The translations under genes were made by a program, and so were the position numbers. Positions 42,537-51,549 of a stretch of DNA of 64,000 bases are shown here, piece by piece (the first letter of the stretch is position 1; every line of letters begins with the position of its first letter). The stretch is from positions 124,001 through 188,000 of the forward strand of contig NZ_FXTH01000003.1 of assembly GCF_900182555.1 (NCBI RefSeq), given 5' to 3'. The stretch comes from Fodinibius sediminis. Its GTDB lineage: Bacteria; Bacteroidota; Rhodothermia; Balneolales; Balneolaceae. The notes beneath the pieces were generated by a model. The model saw nothing but the letters and a program-made list of their open reading frames with translations. It was not told the DNA's origin and made no database searches.

Positions 42537-43020
42537 GATTATGTGCGGAAGTTATTTCGGTTCAAGATGGATGATGTTATCCCGCGGTTCCGCTTCTGTT
42601 GAACGGCGGGTAGATGCTGCTAAAGCGATCAGCAGGCCGCCTCGAACGGTGCAGGAATTCCTGTATCCCATCCGTTGCTGCAATCAGTATCGCAATCGCG
42701 GGAACAAGGAGGAGCCTGCCGGCTTCTGTTCTGAAAGGTGGATACCATGTGGAGGCCATTGGTATTTTAAATATTTGGACCGCAAGGTGCAGGCACTAAA
42801 GTGCATCAGTTTCGAACCTACACGCATTAATCGCTCATCCGAAGCCAGCTGCCGGTCACGGCAAGCAAGCAATGTTGATATGGTAGGTATATTTTTTGTA
42901 CTTAAAAAGGTATTTTAAAAACGTTTCTGCTGGCTATTAGTGGAAATGATACTAAAATGCTAAGTTTGGGCGTTGGTACAGATTAATAAAGGTGTTATCA
43001 AATTTTTAAAAAGCAAGCAT
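42537..43020. other. 484-base intergenic region, no gene recognised
   Basis: This region separates the divergent fetA and S9-peptidase genes. Frames of 60-150 codons are present but have chance-like composition (Cys-, Arg- and Trp-rich) and overlap one another. Bases 42880-43000 are AT-rich and probably hold the peptidase promoter. No hairpin or repeat stands out. Confidence 0.5.
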
Positions 43021-45069
43021 ATGGAACTTCAGAAATTGCAAAATCAGATATACTGGATATTCATTTTTTTGATGCTGCCCCTGATGGCGCAGGCGCAGGA
43101 TATGTCGACGATCCAGGGTATGACACCGCTCCAGGTTGCTCATTTGCAGCAGGTAAATGAAATTGCCATAGCTCCCTCGGGAGATAAGGCGGCATACACT
43201 GTTTCAGAACCGGCTGATCCCAGAAAGGAAAACCGGCCGGCTAAATATCGGCTGTTTGTGCGCGATCTGGATTCCAAGCAATCGGTCCCTTTTGTGACAA
43301 CCATGAGTGTGAGCAACATTGCATTTCGTCCCTCGAAAAAAAGCATCACCTTTCTGAGTAAGCGGGAGAGCGATAGTACCGCAGGCCTGTTTGAAATCTC
43401 GATGATCGGTGGAGAACCACAGCGCATCTTGACATTCCCCACGGACATCTCATCCTATTCCTGGGCTAAAAATGGGAACCATCTTGCATTTATCGCGGCC
43501 GATACTGCGGAGAAATCGGAGTCATCCCTGCCCTATGAGCCGGAAATTTATGAGGAAAACCTCAGTAACCAGCACGGATTTATTGTAAATATGGCAGATC
43601 AGGATCCGAAGCCGCGGAAGCTGCAGGTTGATGGTTCCATCTACCAGATCGATTGGAGCCCTGAAATGAGAAGACTCGTCGTTGCAGCAGCTCCCACCCC
43701 CCTGGTGGATGATTACTACATGAAGCAGCAGGTGATGATTACGGACTCGCTCGGGCAGGAAACGCTTGTTACGGTGGACCATGAAGGGAAGCTGGGCGAT
43801 GTGCAGTGGAGTCCGGACGGAACCCGTCTGGCGATGCTTGCAGCGGCTGATCTGCACGACCCGACAGCAGGCCGTTTGCATATTGTTTCAGCCAGTGACG
43901 GCACAACCCAGCAGCTTCAGCCCCAGTTTGGCGGAGCCTTTGAGCAGTTTAAATGGACGGGCGACAACGAACTGCATTACCTGGCAAGTAAGGGCGTGTG
44001 GTCTGTTTACGGCCGTATCAACGCAGACGGAACCAGCATGGAAAGCATCGTGGAGGAAGGTGGACCCTACCTGGAAACATTCGCCCGTGCCTCGGATGGA
44101 ACGGCGGTGTTCATGGCCGATCATATCACCCACCCCCGCGAACTATACCAGTACTATGCGGAAAAGGATACCGTGGTACGGCTGACCAACAATAATGAGT
44201 GGCTTGCAGATATCGCACTGGGCCGCCAGGAGGCCGTAAGCTGGACTGCCAGTGACGGAACCGAACTGCAGGGACTGTTGATTTACCCGGTGAATTATCA
44301 GAAGGGCGAAAAATATCCCCTGATAACCACCGTGCACGGAGGGCCGGAAAGCCACTATGACAACGGCTGGCTGACGAGCTATTCCACACCTGGACAGGTG
44401 GGGGCAGCCCAGGGGTACTTTGTTTTTTATCCCAACTACCGGGGTAGTACAGGCCGAGGTGAGAATTTTGCCAAAAGCAGTCAGGGCGACATGGCCGGGG
44501 CTGAATTTGATGATATTGTAGCCGGTGTTGAGGAGCTGATCAAAGGAGGGCTCGTGGATTCATCCAAGGTAGGGGTTACGGGGGGATCCTATGGAGGCTA
44601 TGCCACTGGCTGGATGGCTACACGCTATACCGATCACTTTGCCGCGGGGGTGATGTTTGTAGGTATCAGCAATAATATTTCAAAGTGGGGTACCAGCGAT
44701 ATTCCTGAAGAGCTTTATCAGGTGCACGCCCGGGAGCGTATCTGGGAGAACTACCAGTCCTTTCTGGAGCAAAGTCCCATCTACTACGCGGGCCAGGCCA
44801 AGACCCCCCTTCTTATCATGCATGGAAAAGAAGATACCCGCGTCGACCCCAGCCAGTCGTATGAGATGTATCGTCATATTAAAACCCGCACCGATACGCC
44901 GGTGCGACTGGTACTGTATCCTGGTGAGGGACACGGCAACATTAACTCCACGGCGCGATACGACTACAGCCTCCGGATGATGCGCTGGTTTAATCAGTAC
45001 CTGCAGGGGAATGTACAAAAAGAACCGGGTATCGAACTGGATGTGGAAAGCCGGTCGGTTCAAAGCTGA
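43021..45069 (+). CDS. secreted S9-family prolyl-oligopeptidase-like peptidase
   Basis: This exported serine peptidase of about 682 residues has a signal peptide ending M-A-Q-A-Q, a WD/TolB-like beta-propeller (about 30-390) and a C-terminal alpha/beta-hydrolase domain. The nucleophile is the Ser of G-G-S-Y-G-G (near 520), the acid is probably the Asp in 'EDTRVDPSQS' (near 610) and the histidine is in 'EGHGN' (near 642). The ATG at 43021 is preferred over an upstream TTG because it begins a normal signal peptide. Members cleave short peptides in the periplasm. It is a single gene. Confidence 0.92.
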   Translation: MELQKLQNQIYWIFIFLMLPLMAQAQDMSTIQGMTPLQVAHLQQVNEIAIAPSGDKAAYTVSEPADPRKENRPAKYRLFVRDLDSKQSVPFVTTMSVSNIAFRPSKKSITFLSKRESDSTAGLFEISMIGGEPQRILTFPTDISSYSWAKNGNHLAFIAADTAEKSESSLPYEPEIYEENLSNQHGFIVNMADQDPKPRKLQVDGSIYQIDWSPEMRRLVVAAAPTPLVDDYYMKQQVMITDSLGQETLVTVDHEGKLGDVQWSPDGTRLAMLAAADLHDPTAGRLHIVSASDGTTQQLQPQFGGAFEQFKWTGDNELHYLASKGVWSVYGRINADGTSMESIVEEGGPYLETFARASDGTAVFMADHITHPRELYQYYAEKDTVVRLTNNNEWLADIALGRQEAVSWTASDGTELQGLLIYPVNYQKGEKYPLITTVHGGPESHYDNGWLTSYSTPGQVGAAQGYFVFYPNYRGSTGRGENFAKSSQGDMAGAEFDDIVAGVEELIKGGLVDSSKVGVTGGSYGGYATGWMATRYTDHFAAGVMFVGISNNISKWGTSDIPEELYQVHARERIWENYQSFLEQSPIYYAGQAKTPLLIMHGKEDTRVDPSQSYEMYRHIKTRTDTPVRLVLYPGEGHGNINSTARYDYSLRMMRWFNQYLQGNVQKEPGIELDVESRSVQS

Positions 45070-45136
45070 ATCCGTAGCGTTTGACGGGGTTCTGAACCAC
45101 TACGGTACTCATGAGATCTAACAGCAATGCAGGCTG

Positions 45137-45691
45137 ATGGAAAATGAGGGTGTGAGGTCAGCAAGCAAATTTTTGAGTTATGTGCTTCGTCACCATCCGG
45201 AAGCCATTGATCTGGAAGTCGACAGCCATGGCTGGGCGTCGATAAGAGAACTGATTCAAAAAGCCAGTCAGCAGGGACGCCGGCTGGATCGCAGCCTGAT
45301 CAACAAAATTATTGATGAAAGCGCCAGGCAGCGTTTTAACCTCAGCGCAGACGGCAGGTTCATCCGTGCTGGTTATGGGCATTCCATTGATGTGGACCTG
45401 CAGCTGCGACCCCGAATACCGCCGGACCCACTTTTTCACGGCACGGCCAAACAGTTCCTCCCCTCTATTTTGAGTGAAGGCCTCCGGGCGGGCGGCCGCA
45501 ATTTTGTGCATCTTTCGGCTGAGAAAAAAAATGCCAGGATTATAGGGAAGCCTCATGGCAGGCCTGTGGTCCTTTGTATTAACACAGCCGGAATGAGCAG
45601 GAGTGAGTATCCCTTTTATCAATCGGGGAGTGACCCGGGTATCTGGCTTGTAAAAAGCGTACCGGTGCAGTTCCTGGAAAAAAAATGCTGA
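45137..45691 (+). CDS. kptA: RNA 2'-phosphotransferase (KptA/Tpt1)
   Basis: This 184-residue enzyme uses NAD+ to remove a 2'-phosphate from RNA, releasing ADP-ribose 1'',2''-cyclic phosphate. Catalytic residues of the Tpt1 family are visible: R18-H19 in 'YVLRHHPE', R77 in the 'IRAGYGHS' block and the ADP-ribose binding part 'LFHGTAKQFLPSIL..GL' with 'FVHLSAEK'. In fungi it finishes tRNA splicing. Bacterial substrates are not settled. It lies between the peptidase and propeller genes with no obvious partner such as an RNA ligase. Confidence 0.93.
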   Translation: MENEGVRSASKFLSYVLRHHPEAIDLEVDSHGWASIRELIQKASQQGRRLDRSLINKIIDESARQRFNLSADGRFIRAGYGHSIDVDLQLRPRIPPDPLFHGTAKQFLPSILSEGLRAGGRNFVHLSAEKKNARIIGKPHGRPVVLCINTAGMSRSEYPFYQSGSDPGIWLVKSVPVQFLEKKC

Positions 45692-45852
45692 ATAATTTCA
45701 GGGAGTGGACGGCTGTACCATGTTTCGGGAATGCCAACGAGGATGAACGGAGACTGTATTCAGGGAGGCAATTGTAAAATATTATGGTAACCTCTTGTTT
45801 TTAAACAGTTAACTATTACTTTTAAGTACTGTTTAACAAAAGTTTATTTGCC

Positions 45853-46860
45853 ATGACAAAAGTATTATCGACGCTTGTTGCTGTTTCCTTTGTTGTTTCC
45901 GCTTTTGTGTTTACAGAGAAATCTGAATCGAAGGTGGAGGTTGCCATAACCGAGTGGCAGGTCCCATGGGAGCAAAGCCGCCCCCGTGATCCGTATGTAG
46001 CCCCGGACGGCGATGTCTGGTTTGTGGGGCAACGGTCGCATTATGTGGCTGAGTTTGATCCCGATTCCGAAGAATTTCGCAAGTTCGATCTTGAGGACGG
46101 AGCCGGCCCGCATACAGTTATTGTGAGCCAGGATGGCACCCCGTGGTATGCCGGAAACCGGGCCAACCACATCGGCAGGATCAATCCCGAAAGCGGGGAG
46201 ATAACGAAATTTATGATGCCGGAGGATAACAGTGCTCGCGATCCGCATACGATGGCCTTTAATCAGGAGGGGGATATCTGGTTTACTTCTCAGGGAGCAA
46301 ATTCAGTAGGAAAGCTGGATGTAGAGACTGGTGAGCCACAGATCATCCCGGTGCCTACGCCCCGGGCCCGGCCCTATGGTCTTATCATGGATCATGACAG
46401 GCAGCGCCCCTGGATTTGTCTTTTTGGCACCAATAAGCTGGCTACGGTGGATCCGTCAACGATGGAACTCAGGGAAATTGCCCTGCCTGAGGAAAATGCC
46501 CGTCCTCGTCGGCTGGCACAAACATCCGATGGCATGATCTGGTATGGCGACTACGCCCGTGGGTATATCGGCCGGTATAACCCCGGAGACGGTTCATTCG
46601 AGGAGTGGAAGATGCCTTCAGGTGAGCAGTCGCGGCCCTATGCGGTGACCGTGGATGATCAGGATCGCATTTGGCTGGTGGAGACCGGAGTCTCTCCGAA
46701 CATATTTGTGGGCTTTGATACGAACAGTAAAACATTTGTAGGTTCAACGCCCATAGAAAGCGGCGGAGGGACGGTCCGGCACATGGTATTCCACAAGCCG
46801 ACCAACGCTGTCTGGTTTGGGACCGACACCAATTACCTGGGACGTGCCCAAATTCAGTAG
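45853..46860 (+). CDS. secreted beta-propeller of the virginiamycin B lyase (Vgb) family
   Basis: This 335-residue protein has an N-terminal hydrophobic leader (1-21) and about six to seven repeated strands of the form 'D-G-x-I/V-W-F/Y', the Vgb/NHL-type propeller blade. Late motifs 'GGGTVRHMVFHKP' (about 308-320) resemble the region around the Vgb active site. Exported Vgb-like proteins are mostly of unknown substrate, so antibiotic inactivation should not be assumed. It is followed by the CXXCH protein gene after about 106 bases on the same strand. Confidence 0.8.
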   Translation: MTKVLSTLVAVSFVVSAFVFTEKSESKVEVAITEWQVPWEQSRPRDPYVAPDGDVWFVGQRSHYVAEFDPDSEEFRKFDLEDGAGPHTVIVSQDGTPWYAGNRANHIGRINPESGEITKFMMPEDNSARDPHTMAFNQEGDIWFTSQGANSVGKLDVETGEPQIIPVPTPRARPYGLIMDHDRQRPWICLFGTNKLATVDPSTMELREIALPEENARPRRLAQTSDGMIWYGDYARGYIGRYNPGDGSFEEWKMPSGEQSRPYAVTVDDQDRIWLVETGVSPNIFVGFDTNSKTFVGSTPIESGGGTVRHMVFHKPTNAVWFGTDTNYLGRAQIQ

Positions 46861-46966
46861 CAGTGGTGGGAACAGGATCAACAGGTGGAATTGCATCAAC
46901 TCCGGTATGCTTTGGTTCTATGGTTCTTGTTCACTGTTTTCTGGTTCATAACGTCAGCATCCACTG

Positions 46967-47557
46967 ATGAAAATATTATATCTGCCACTTGTTACAATAG
47001 CTGCCGGCTTGTTGTTTAGTGCAGGTCAGTCAGCCACGAGGACGGCTTCTCCTGCTTATCCCGAGCATTTGACCGGGGCCTTTACGGGGGGATTCGGCGA
47101 ACAGACCTGTCGGAGCTGCCATTTTGATTATGAGCTGAATCCCGCAGGGGGTCAACTATCGGTCACAGGTATTCCTGAAACCATCGACCGGGGCGAGAGG
47201 ATCGAGATTCAGCTTCGCTTGACACGGGATCAGATGGGACGGGCAGGCTTCCAGCTGGCGGCGCGATATGAAGATGGTATCCAGGCAGGAAGTTTTGATA
47301 TAAGTGAAAGTAATAGGATTATCTTGACCCCGTCTGCCCCCGACTCCCTGGAATATGTTCAGCATTCGAGTGCGGGAAGCAAGCCGCTGGGTGACGGCCG
47401 AACGAGCTGGACTGTGAACTGGAAGGCTCCTGAACGTATTACCGGGAATGTTGTTTTTAATGTAGTAGCCAACGCGGCGAATGGTGACCAATCCGAATTT
47501 GGTGACTTTATTTATGCCCGGGAAATAAGAGTGCAACCTCAGAAAGGGGCACGATAA
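46967..47557 (+). CDS. exported CXXCH protein of choice-of-anchor V type
   Basis: This 196-residue protein has a signal peptide (1-20). One C-R-S-C-H motif near residue 44-48 suggests a covalently bound haem c. A beta-sandwich domain like the reelin-N/choice-of-anchor V domain (about 55-190) follows. The order 'TGAFTGGFGEQTCRSCH', then a Gly-rich loop, is typical of that family. It has no C-terminal sorting domain, unlike many relatives. The role is unknown, with electron transfer or structure possible. Confidence 0.7.
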   Translation: MKILYLPLVTIAAGLLFSAGQSATRTASPAYPEHLTGAFTGGFGEQTCRSCHFDYELNPAGGQLSVTGIPETIDRGERIEIQLRLTRDQMGRAGFQLAARYEDGIQAGSFDISESNRIILTPSAPDSLEYVQHSSAGSKPLGDGRTSWTVNWKAPERITGNVVFNVVANAANGDQSEFGDFIYAREIRVQPQKGAR

Positions 47558-47896
47558 TTGTCTGAGAATGAGTAGGGCAGCAGGTGGCCCCAGAGTTATC
47601 TTTAACGAATGCTGTATCAAACGGGGGCTATACGGAATACCGGAACCAACATCTGCGGCAGGACATACTGAAAAAAGTACAATATTCCCTTGGAGCGGGC
47701 GGGTGCGTGCATATCCAAGATGGTTCAACTGTAAGTATTTCAACACTTTATTGGCATTATTCCCCGAAATGTTGTTTTATTATAGTTCATCTGACAATCA
47801 ATGCGTTGCATAGGTCATCCTTCTTCCTAAAATGGGGATACAAAGAAGGGCCCTCAGCTTTTGAAGCACAACGTTTTAAAAAATGACACTTGCCTT
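47558..47896. other. 339-base intergenic region, no gene recognised
   Basis: Plus-strand frames here (47568-47886) have no acceptable start context and a chance-like composition. No strong hairpin or repeat was seen. Bases 47880-47895 are the likely leader of the DoxX gene. Confidence 0.45.
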
Positions 47897-48313
47897 ATGT
47901 TAAAACGATTAAAATCTTCTACACTAAGTGAATTTGTTGATGTTAAAACCTCAGCCATGATCTTTCGTGTTCTGGTGGCTTTTTTCATGATTTACGGGCA
48001 TGGTTTTGGGAAGGTGATGAATGTACTGGGAGGTAATTTTCAGTTCCTGGATCCCCTGGGTATCGGGCCGGCAGCTTCGCTTGTTCTCGCCGCTTTTGCC
48101 GAAGGAGTCTGTGCCTTTCTGGTACTTATCGGGTTCTGGACTCGTTTGGCGTCCCTTATCCTGGTGATTAACATGGCGGTAGCCATTTTCTTTCATCACA
48201 TACCGTCGGGTGATGCCTTCGGAGGCTTTGAAACGGCCGCCCTGTACCTGGTCTCCTTTATTGTGATCTTTTTGCTGGGACCCGGTAAGGCAGCAGTAGA
48301 CGGCGAAAGTTAA
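47897..48313 (+). CDS. DoxX-family membrane protein
   Basis: This four-helix integral membrane protein has about 138 residues. The family pattern is visible in 'RVLVAFFMIYGHGFGKV' (TM1), 'LVLAAFAEGVCAFLVLIG' (TM2), 'ASLILVINMAVAIFFHH' (TM3) and a last span near 110-128. The ATG at 47897 is chosen, since the longer frame begins with TTG. DoxX proteins take part in thiosulfate oxidation or oxidative-stress complexes in some bacteria. The role here is not determinable. Confidence 0.85.
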   Translation: MLKRLKSSTLSEFVDVKTSAMIFRVLVAFFMIYGHGFGKVMNVLGGNFQFLDPLGIGPAASLVLAAFAEGVCAFLVLIGFWTRLASLILVINMAVAIFFHHIPSGDAFGGFETAALYLVSFIVIFLLGPGKAAVDGES

Positions 48314-48354
48314 ACACTTTGCCGTTAATAAAGATATAGAAAGAGAACGTTACG

Positions 48355-48382
48355 CATCGGACGACCGGATGGTCGTCCGATG
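48355..48382. terminator. perfect 12-bp hairpin between convergent genes
   Basis: CATCGGACGACC (48355-48366) and GGTCGTCCGATG (48371-48382) pair completely around a GGAT loop. It lies between the stops of the DoxX gene (48313) and the minus-strand secreted-protein gene (48423). No T-run flanks it, so it is probably a bidirectional transcript-end structure. Confidence 0.6.
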
Positions 48383-48422
48383 AATAAATAACTGCGAGGG
48401 TCCTGCCTGAAAGCTTCAGTCC

Positions 48423-49211
48423 TTACTCGGTATGAGTGACTAATTTCCAGAGTTCTACCTTCACTTGGTCGCGGGTGGCATAGATCGTTTCAAAGAGTTC
48501 CGGAATATTTGCATTGGCCCCGATCGCCTGGTTTATGATTTCGTTGGTGAAGCCGTATTCAATATGCTCCAGCGCATCATAAAAATTGGCAGTAGCAAAA
48601 TTGTACCCATACCCGACCCCGCCTGGCGTGAGGAGTGAATACACTTCCCATCCGGCCATAATGTCTTTATCCATCCGTTCGCTGTGGATGGGTTTGGCCA
48701 CCTCGTCTTCCAGCATCAGGTAGTCCGGATTTTTATTGGGAGCCACATCCATGTAATCCATCGTCATGTAGGAACTGGGGTAATCATTGGTTGAGTCCAA
48801 CAGGGCGTTCTGAACCTTCCAAAGCTCCGTTTTTACGATTGCTTCATGATTGGCTTCTATGCTGGAAATCGATGCAGAAGGAACGTATGGAGCCACCGAT
48901 ACCGATGAAAAGATTGATTCAAAGGCATCCAGATCAGTTGCAGAGACGATGCTGACAAAGTTGTAACTGCTGGTTTCGCCTCCCGGGTAACGCACATAAT
49001 AGAGGCGCCAGTCGTTGAGCTCTTCTCCGTCGACCAGTTGCTGATAAACAGCTCTCAATTCATCATTGGCCTGATCCACAAAAGAAGCCAGCTGCTCAGG
49101 ACCAACACGGATATAGTCTATTTTTTTATATTCGCCGGGGACGGGCTGTGAAAAAATAGACCCGGTTAGGATTAGGATGAGCAGGACGGGAAAAAAGATA
49201 AACTTTTTCAT
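48423..49211 (-). CDS. secreted protein with an internally duplicated domain
   Basis: This 262-residue exported protein has a signal peptide (1-21). The ATG at 49211 follows a good ribosome-binding site (GGAGG, 8 bases upstream), while the open frame begins with GTG further out. Two copies of a domain of about 115 residues are recognisable. They carry 'IDYIRVGPE' versus 'MDYMDVAPNK', 'YYVRYPGG..YNFVSI' versus 'YSLLTPGGVGYGYNFATA' and 'VKTELWKV' versus 'VKVELWKL'. The layout suggests a dimeric alpha/beta-barrel fused in one chain. No family name or function is known to me. Confidence 0.7.
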   Translation of the reverse strand: MKKFIFFPVLLILILTGSIFSQPVPGEYKKIDYIRVGPEQLASFVDQANDELRAVYQQLVDGEELNDWRLYYVRYPGGETSSYNFVSIVSATDLDAFESIFSSVSVAPYVPSASISSIEANHEAIVKTELWKVQNALLDSTNDYPSSYMTMDYMDVAPNKNPDYLMLEDEVAKPIHSERMDKDIMAGWEVYSLLTPGGVGYGYNFATANFYDALEHIEYGFTNEIINQAIGANANIPELFETIYATRDQVKVELWKLVTHTE

Positions 49212-49391
49212 AAGCACCCTCCGGTATATATTGGAATGTATTATTAAATAACACATTTTTTCGGTAAAAAACACTCGAAAGTCCTATCTATGACAGGAAA
49301 GTGCTGGTTTTACCCATTTACACCGCAGGGTCGGGCTAATGCCTGTTCACGGATTCCCTATCGTCTATTGGTGTATGCGGCAGAATAATAA

Positions 49392-50075
49392 TTATCCAAT
49401 ACCTTTGCGCAACATGGTGCCCCATTCCTTATTGCCTTTTATAAAATCGACCAGTCCCTTGAGCCGCCACCATGCATGGAGCTGACGGTAGCCCACATTC
49501 TCTAAAAGAGCGTATCCGGCCAGGATAAAGGTATCGAGAGGACGCTCATACCTGCGCGAGGTGAGCTCTTCCAAGAAAACGGCGCTGACAGAAAGTATCA
49601 TGCCAAAGAGGACCGCAACGGTCATAAAAAGAAGGGCAAAGTGACCGTTTGTGATACCCATCCACCAGGACAGGGGGACAAGAATATATCCAGAGAATTC
49701 AATGACGGGAGAAAGCAGTTCAACAAAGACAAAAAACGGCATTGCAAAAAGTCCAATACGGCCGTATCGCGGATTGAACAGCATGTGCCTGTACCGAAAC
49801 AGGCTGTCAGCGAGGCCCCGGTGCCAGCGGTTGCGCTGTTGCGCAAGGGAAGCCTTGTCTTCGGGTACTTCGGTCCAGCATACCGGTTCTGAAATGAAAC
49901 GTATACGATAAGGGGTTTTTTGACTGCGGTAATATTCATGGAGGCGAACAACCAGGTTCCATGTCTTCGCCAACCGTATTGTGAAGGTATCCGCCCACCT
50001 TGATAACGGCCTTGCGATCAAAGAGGAGAGCTGTCAGGAGGTTTTGAAGGGACTCAACCGTGTTTTGATGATCAG
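49392..50075 (-). pseudogene. broken glycosyltransferase family 2 gene (5' truncated, frameshifted)
   Basis: The C-terminal part of a membrane GT2 (NodC/chitin-synthase-like) enzyme is visible: 'VGGYLHNTVGEDME' in one frame, then 'LVVRLHEYYRSQ' in another. The acceptor motif Q-x-x-R-W (QQRNRWHRG) and three to four membrane spans follow. The two frames join if one C is removed from ATGGAACCTGG (near 49955), so a single-base insertion separates them. The N-terminal catalytic half with the D-x-D motifs is missing. The remnant abuts the deacetylase gene, whose stop lies at its edge. It is probably non-functional unless the shift is a sequencing error, and the truncation would remain even then. 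Confidence 0.75.
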
Positions 50076-51421
50076 GAGGATGAAAGTTCGACAGGCCCGG
50101 CATTGGGAAGGGCGTTATAGAGGATATAAGTACCCTGTTCATCTTCCCTGACTTCCACCTGCTGCTGGTCCTCGCCCTGCTGTACTACGGCAGATTCCCA
50201 GCCGGAGGGTACATAGGTTTTCAGAGTCAGCGGGTATTGGTAGAGCCGCGGGTCCAGCGAGTGCGTCAGCTCAATCGAGATCTGATCGCCGTCGTAGCTG
50301 CTGTTGACCTCCGCGTTCATACGCTCCCGGATATATTTGGTGACATCCCTGAATGTGCCCACCCACAGGTCATCTTTCCGTTCTCCGATGTAACCGTAAT
50401 ACTCCCGGAGCTCCTCCTCCGTCAGTGGTTCCCAGCCGATGCCCTCCACGCCGTGGAATACCAGGACAAGCCAGATGTTGTCATCTTCGAGGGAGGTATC
50501 CACCCACTGTTTCATAGTGTCCATCGGGGTGTCGGAGAGGGCGCCTCGCTGCCACTGTACATATTCCTCCTGAGGGTCCTGCGGGTTCTCGTCGCTGGAC
50601 CGGTTCAGTTCGGCCAGCCAGGGGTGCGGCATGCGGTTGCGAAGGGCCGGGAACAGCTCATACGCATGGTCCATCACGCGTTCATCCTCGGTGCCATAGG
50701 GGCACTCGGCAGAAAAGGTATGTTCAACTCCCAGGTGGTTGCGAATGTCCTCACGGCTTTTTACCAGCTCATGGTGAATATTAGCGGAATCGAGCACCGC
50801 CAGGAACGGGTGCAGAATGGTGTGGCTGCCAATTTCGTGGCCCTGTTCGGTATAGGTCTGCAGCTTATCCCAAGTGATGCGCTCGGTGCCCGGTTCCCCG
50901 ATCGCCATTACATTATAGAGGTCATATCCTTTCCCTTCGGCTTCCTCGAACTCCCCGTTCCGGATCTTGCGGTATCCTTCGTCAATAACCGTGTAGGCCT
51001 CTTCAACATCGCCCGATTCAAACAGGCGTCCTGCCCGGGTATGATACTCATAGGTGCCTTTGTAGCCCGAAAAGCGGATGGCCGAGGCGCGCTCAAAGAG
51101 GTTTTCCTCATTGGTCGGGGTTTCAGCAGTCTCAGTGATAATTTCTTCCACCGGGCGTCCCACAAATTCAGCCTCGTATTTTGATCCGGGTATGGCCCCG
51201 GTGAGCACATAGAAAGTACCCGGCATGTTATGTCGATTCAATAGGGGCAGAGCCACCCTGAACTGGTTAATAGAACTGTCATCGAAAGTGAGAGAGACGG
51301 CAGATTGTTTGCCGTCTTTCCATTTGGTGATTTCGGTTTGTCCCGTTGTATCATTCTGACAGGACAGGAAAGTGAGCATCAGCGGCAGCAGAAAAATGGC
51401 AAACATTCGGTGGTTGAACAT
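50072..51421 (-). CDS. polysaccharide deacetylase (NodB-like) lipoprotein
   Basis: This 449-residue exported protein has a lipobox F-L-S-C (Cys near 21). A NodB-type domain has motif 1 'SLTFDD' (near 43-48) and motif 2 'SHTILHP' with the metal histidines (near 197-203), and a later 'LVLVFHGVEGIGW' corresponds to motif 5. A long insertion separates motifs 1 and 2, and a beta-domain follows the catalytic part. It probably removes acetyl groups from a cell-surface polysaccharide or peptidoglycan. The C-terminus ends in Ser-Ser-Ser at the junction with the truncated glycosyltransferase and may have been altered by that event. Confidence 0.83.
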   Translation of the reverse strand: MFNHRMFAIFLLPLMLTFLSCQNDTTGQTEITKWKDGKQSAVSLTFDDSSINQFRVALPLLNRHNMPGTFYVLTGAIPGSKYEAEFVGRPVEEIITETAETPTNEENLFERASAIRFSGYKGTYEYHTRAGRLFESGDVEEAYTVIDEGYRKIRNGEFEEAEGKGYDLYNVMAIGEPGTERITWDKLQTYTEQGHEIGSHTILHPFLAVLDSANIHHELVKSREDIRNHLGVEHTFSAECPYGTEDERVMDHAYELFPALRNRMPHPWLAELNRSSDENPQDPQEEYVQWQRGALSDTPMDTMKQWVDTSLEDDNIWLVLVFHGVEGIGWEPLTEEELREYYGYIGERKDDLWVGTFRDVTKYIRERMNAEVNSSYDGDQISIELTHSLDPRLYQYPLTLKTYVPSGWESAVVQQGEDQQQVEVREDEQGTYILYNALPNAGPVELSSS

Positions 51422-51549
51422 AACGTATCCCTGTTTTTTTCGGTATTTGGCGTCGTTACCGTATAGAAGCTATAATATTCTGTCGAATATCAAAACTTTA
51501 AATGGGGTTGGGTTCTTTCAGGCCGGTATCAAGTCGGAAAAAGGATTGC

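Noticed and set aside
45853-46860. Virginiamycin B resistance enzyme
   Set aside because: The propeller resembles Vgb, but exported Vgb-like proteins are common and diverse. Without a check of the catalytic residues a resistance role is not supported.
47568-47886. Plus-strand open frames before the DoxX gene
   Set aside because: They start with non-ATG codons, overlap each other and lack protein-like composition.
50237-51184. 315-codon plus-strand open frame inside the deacetylase gene
   Set aside because: It is a shadow of the NodB-like gene, whose motifs and lipobox are intact on the other strand.
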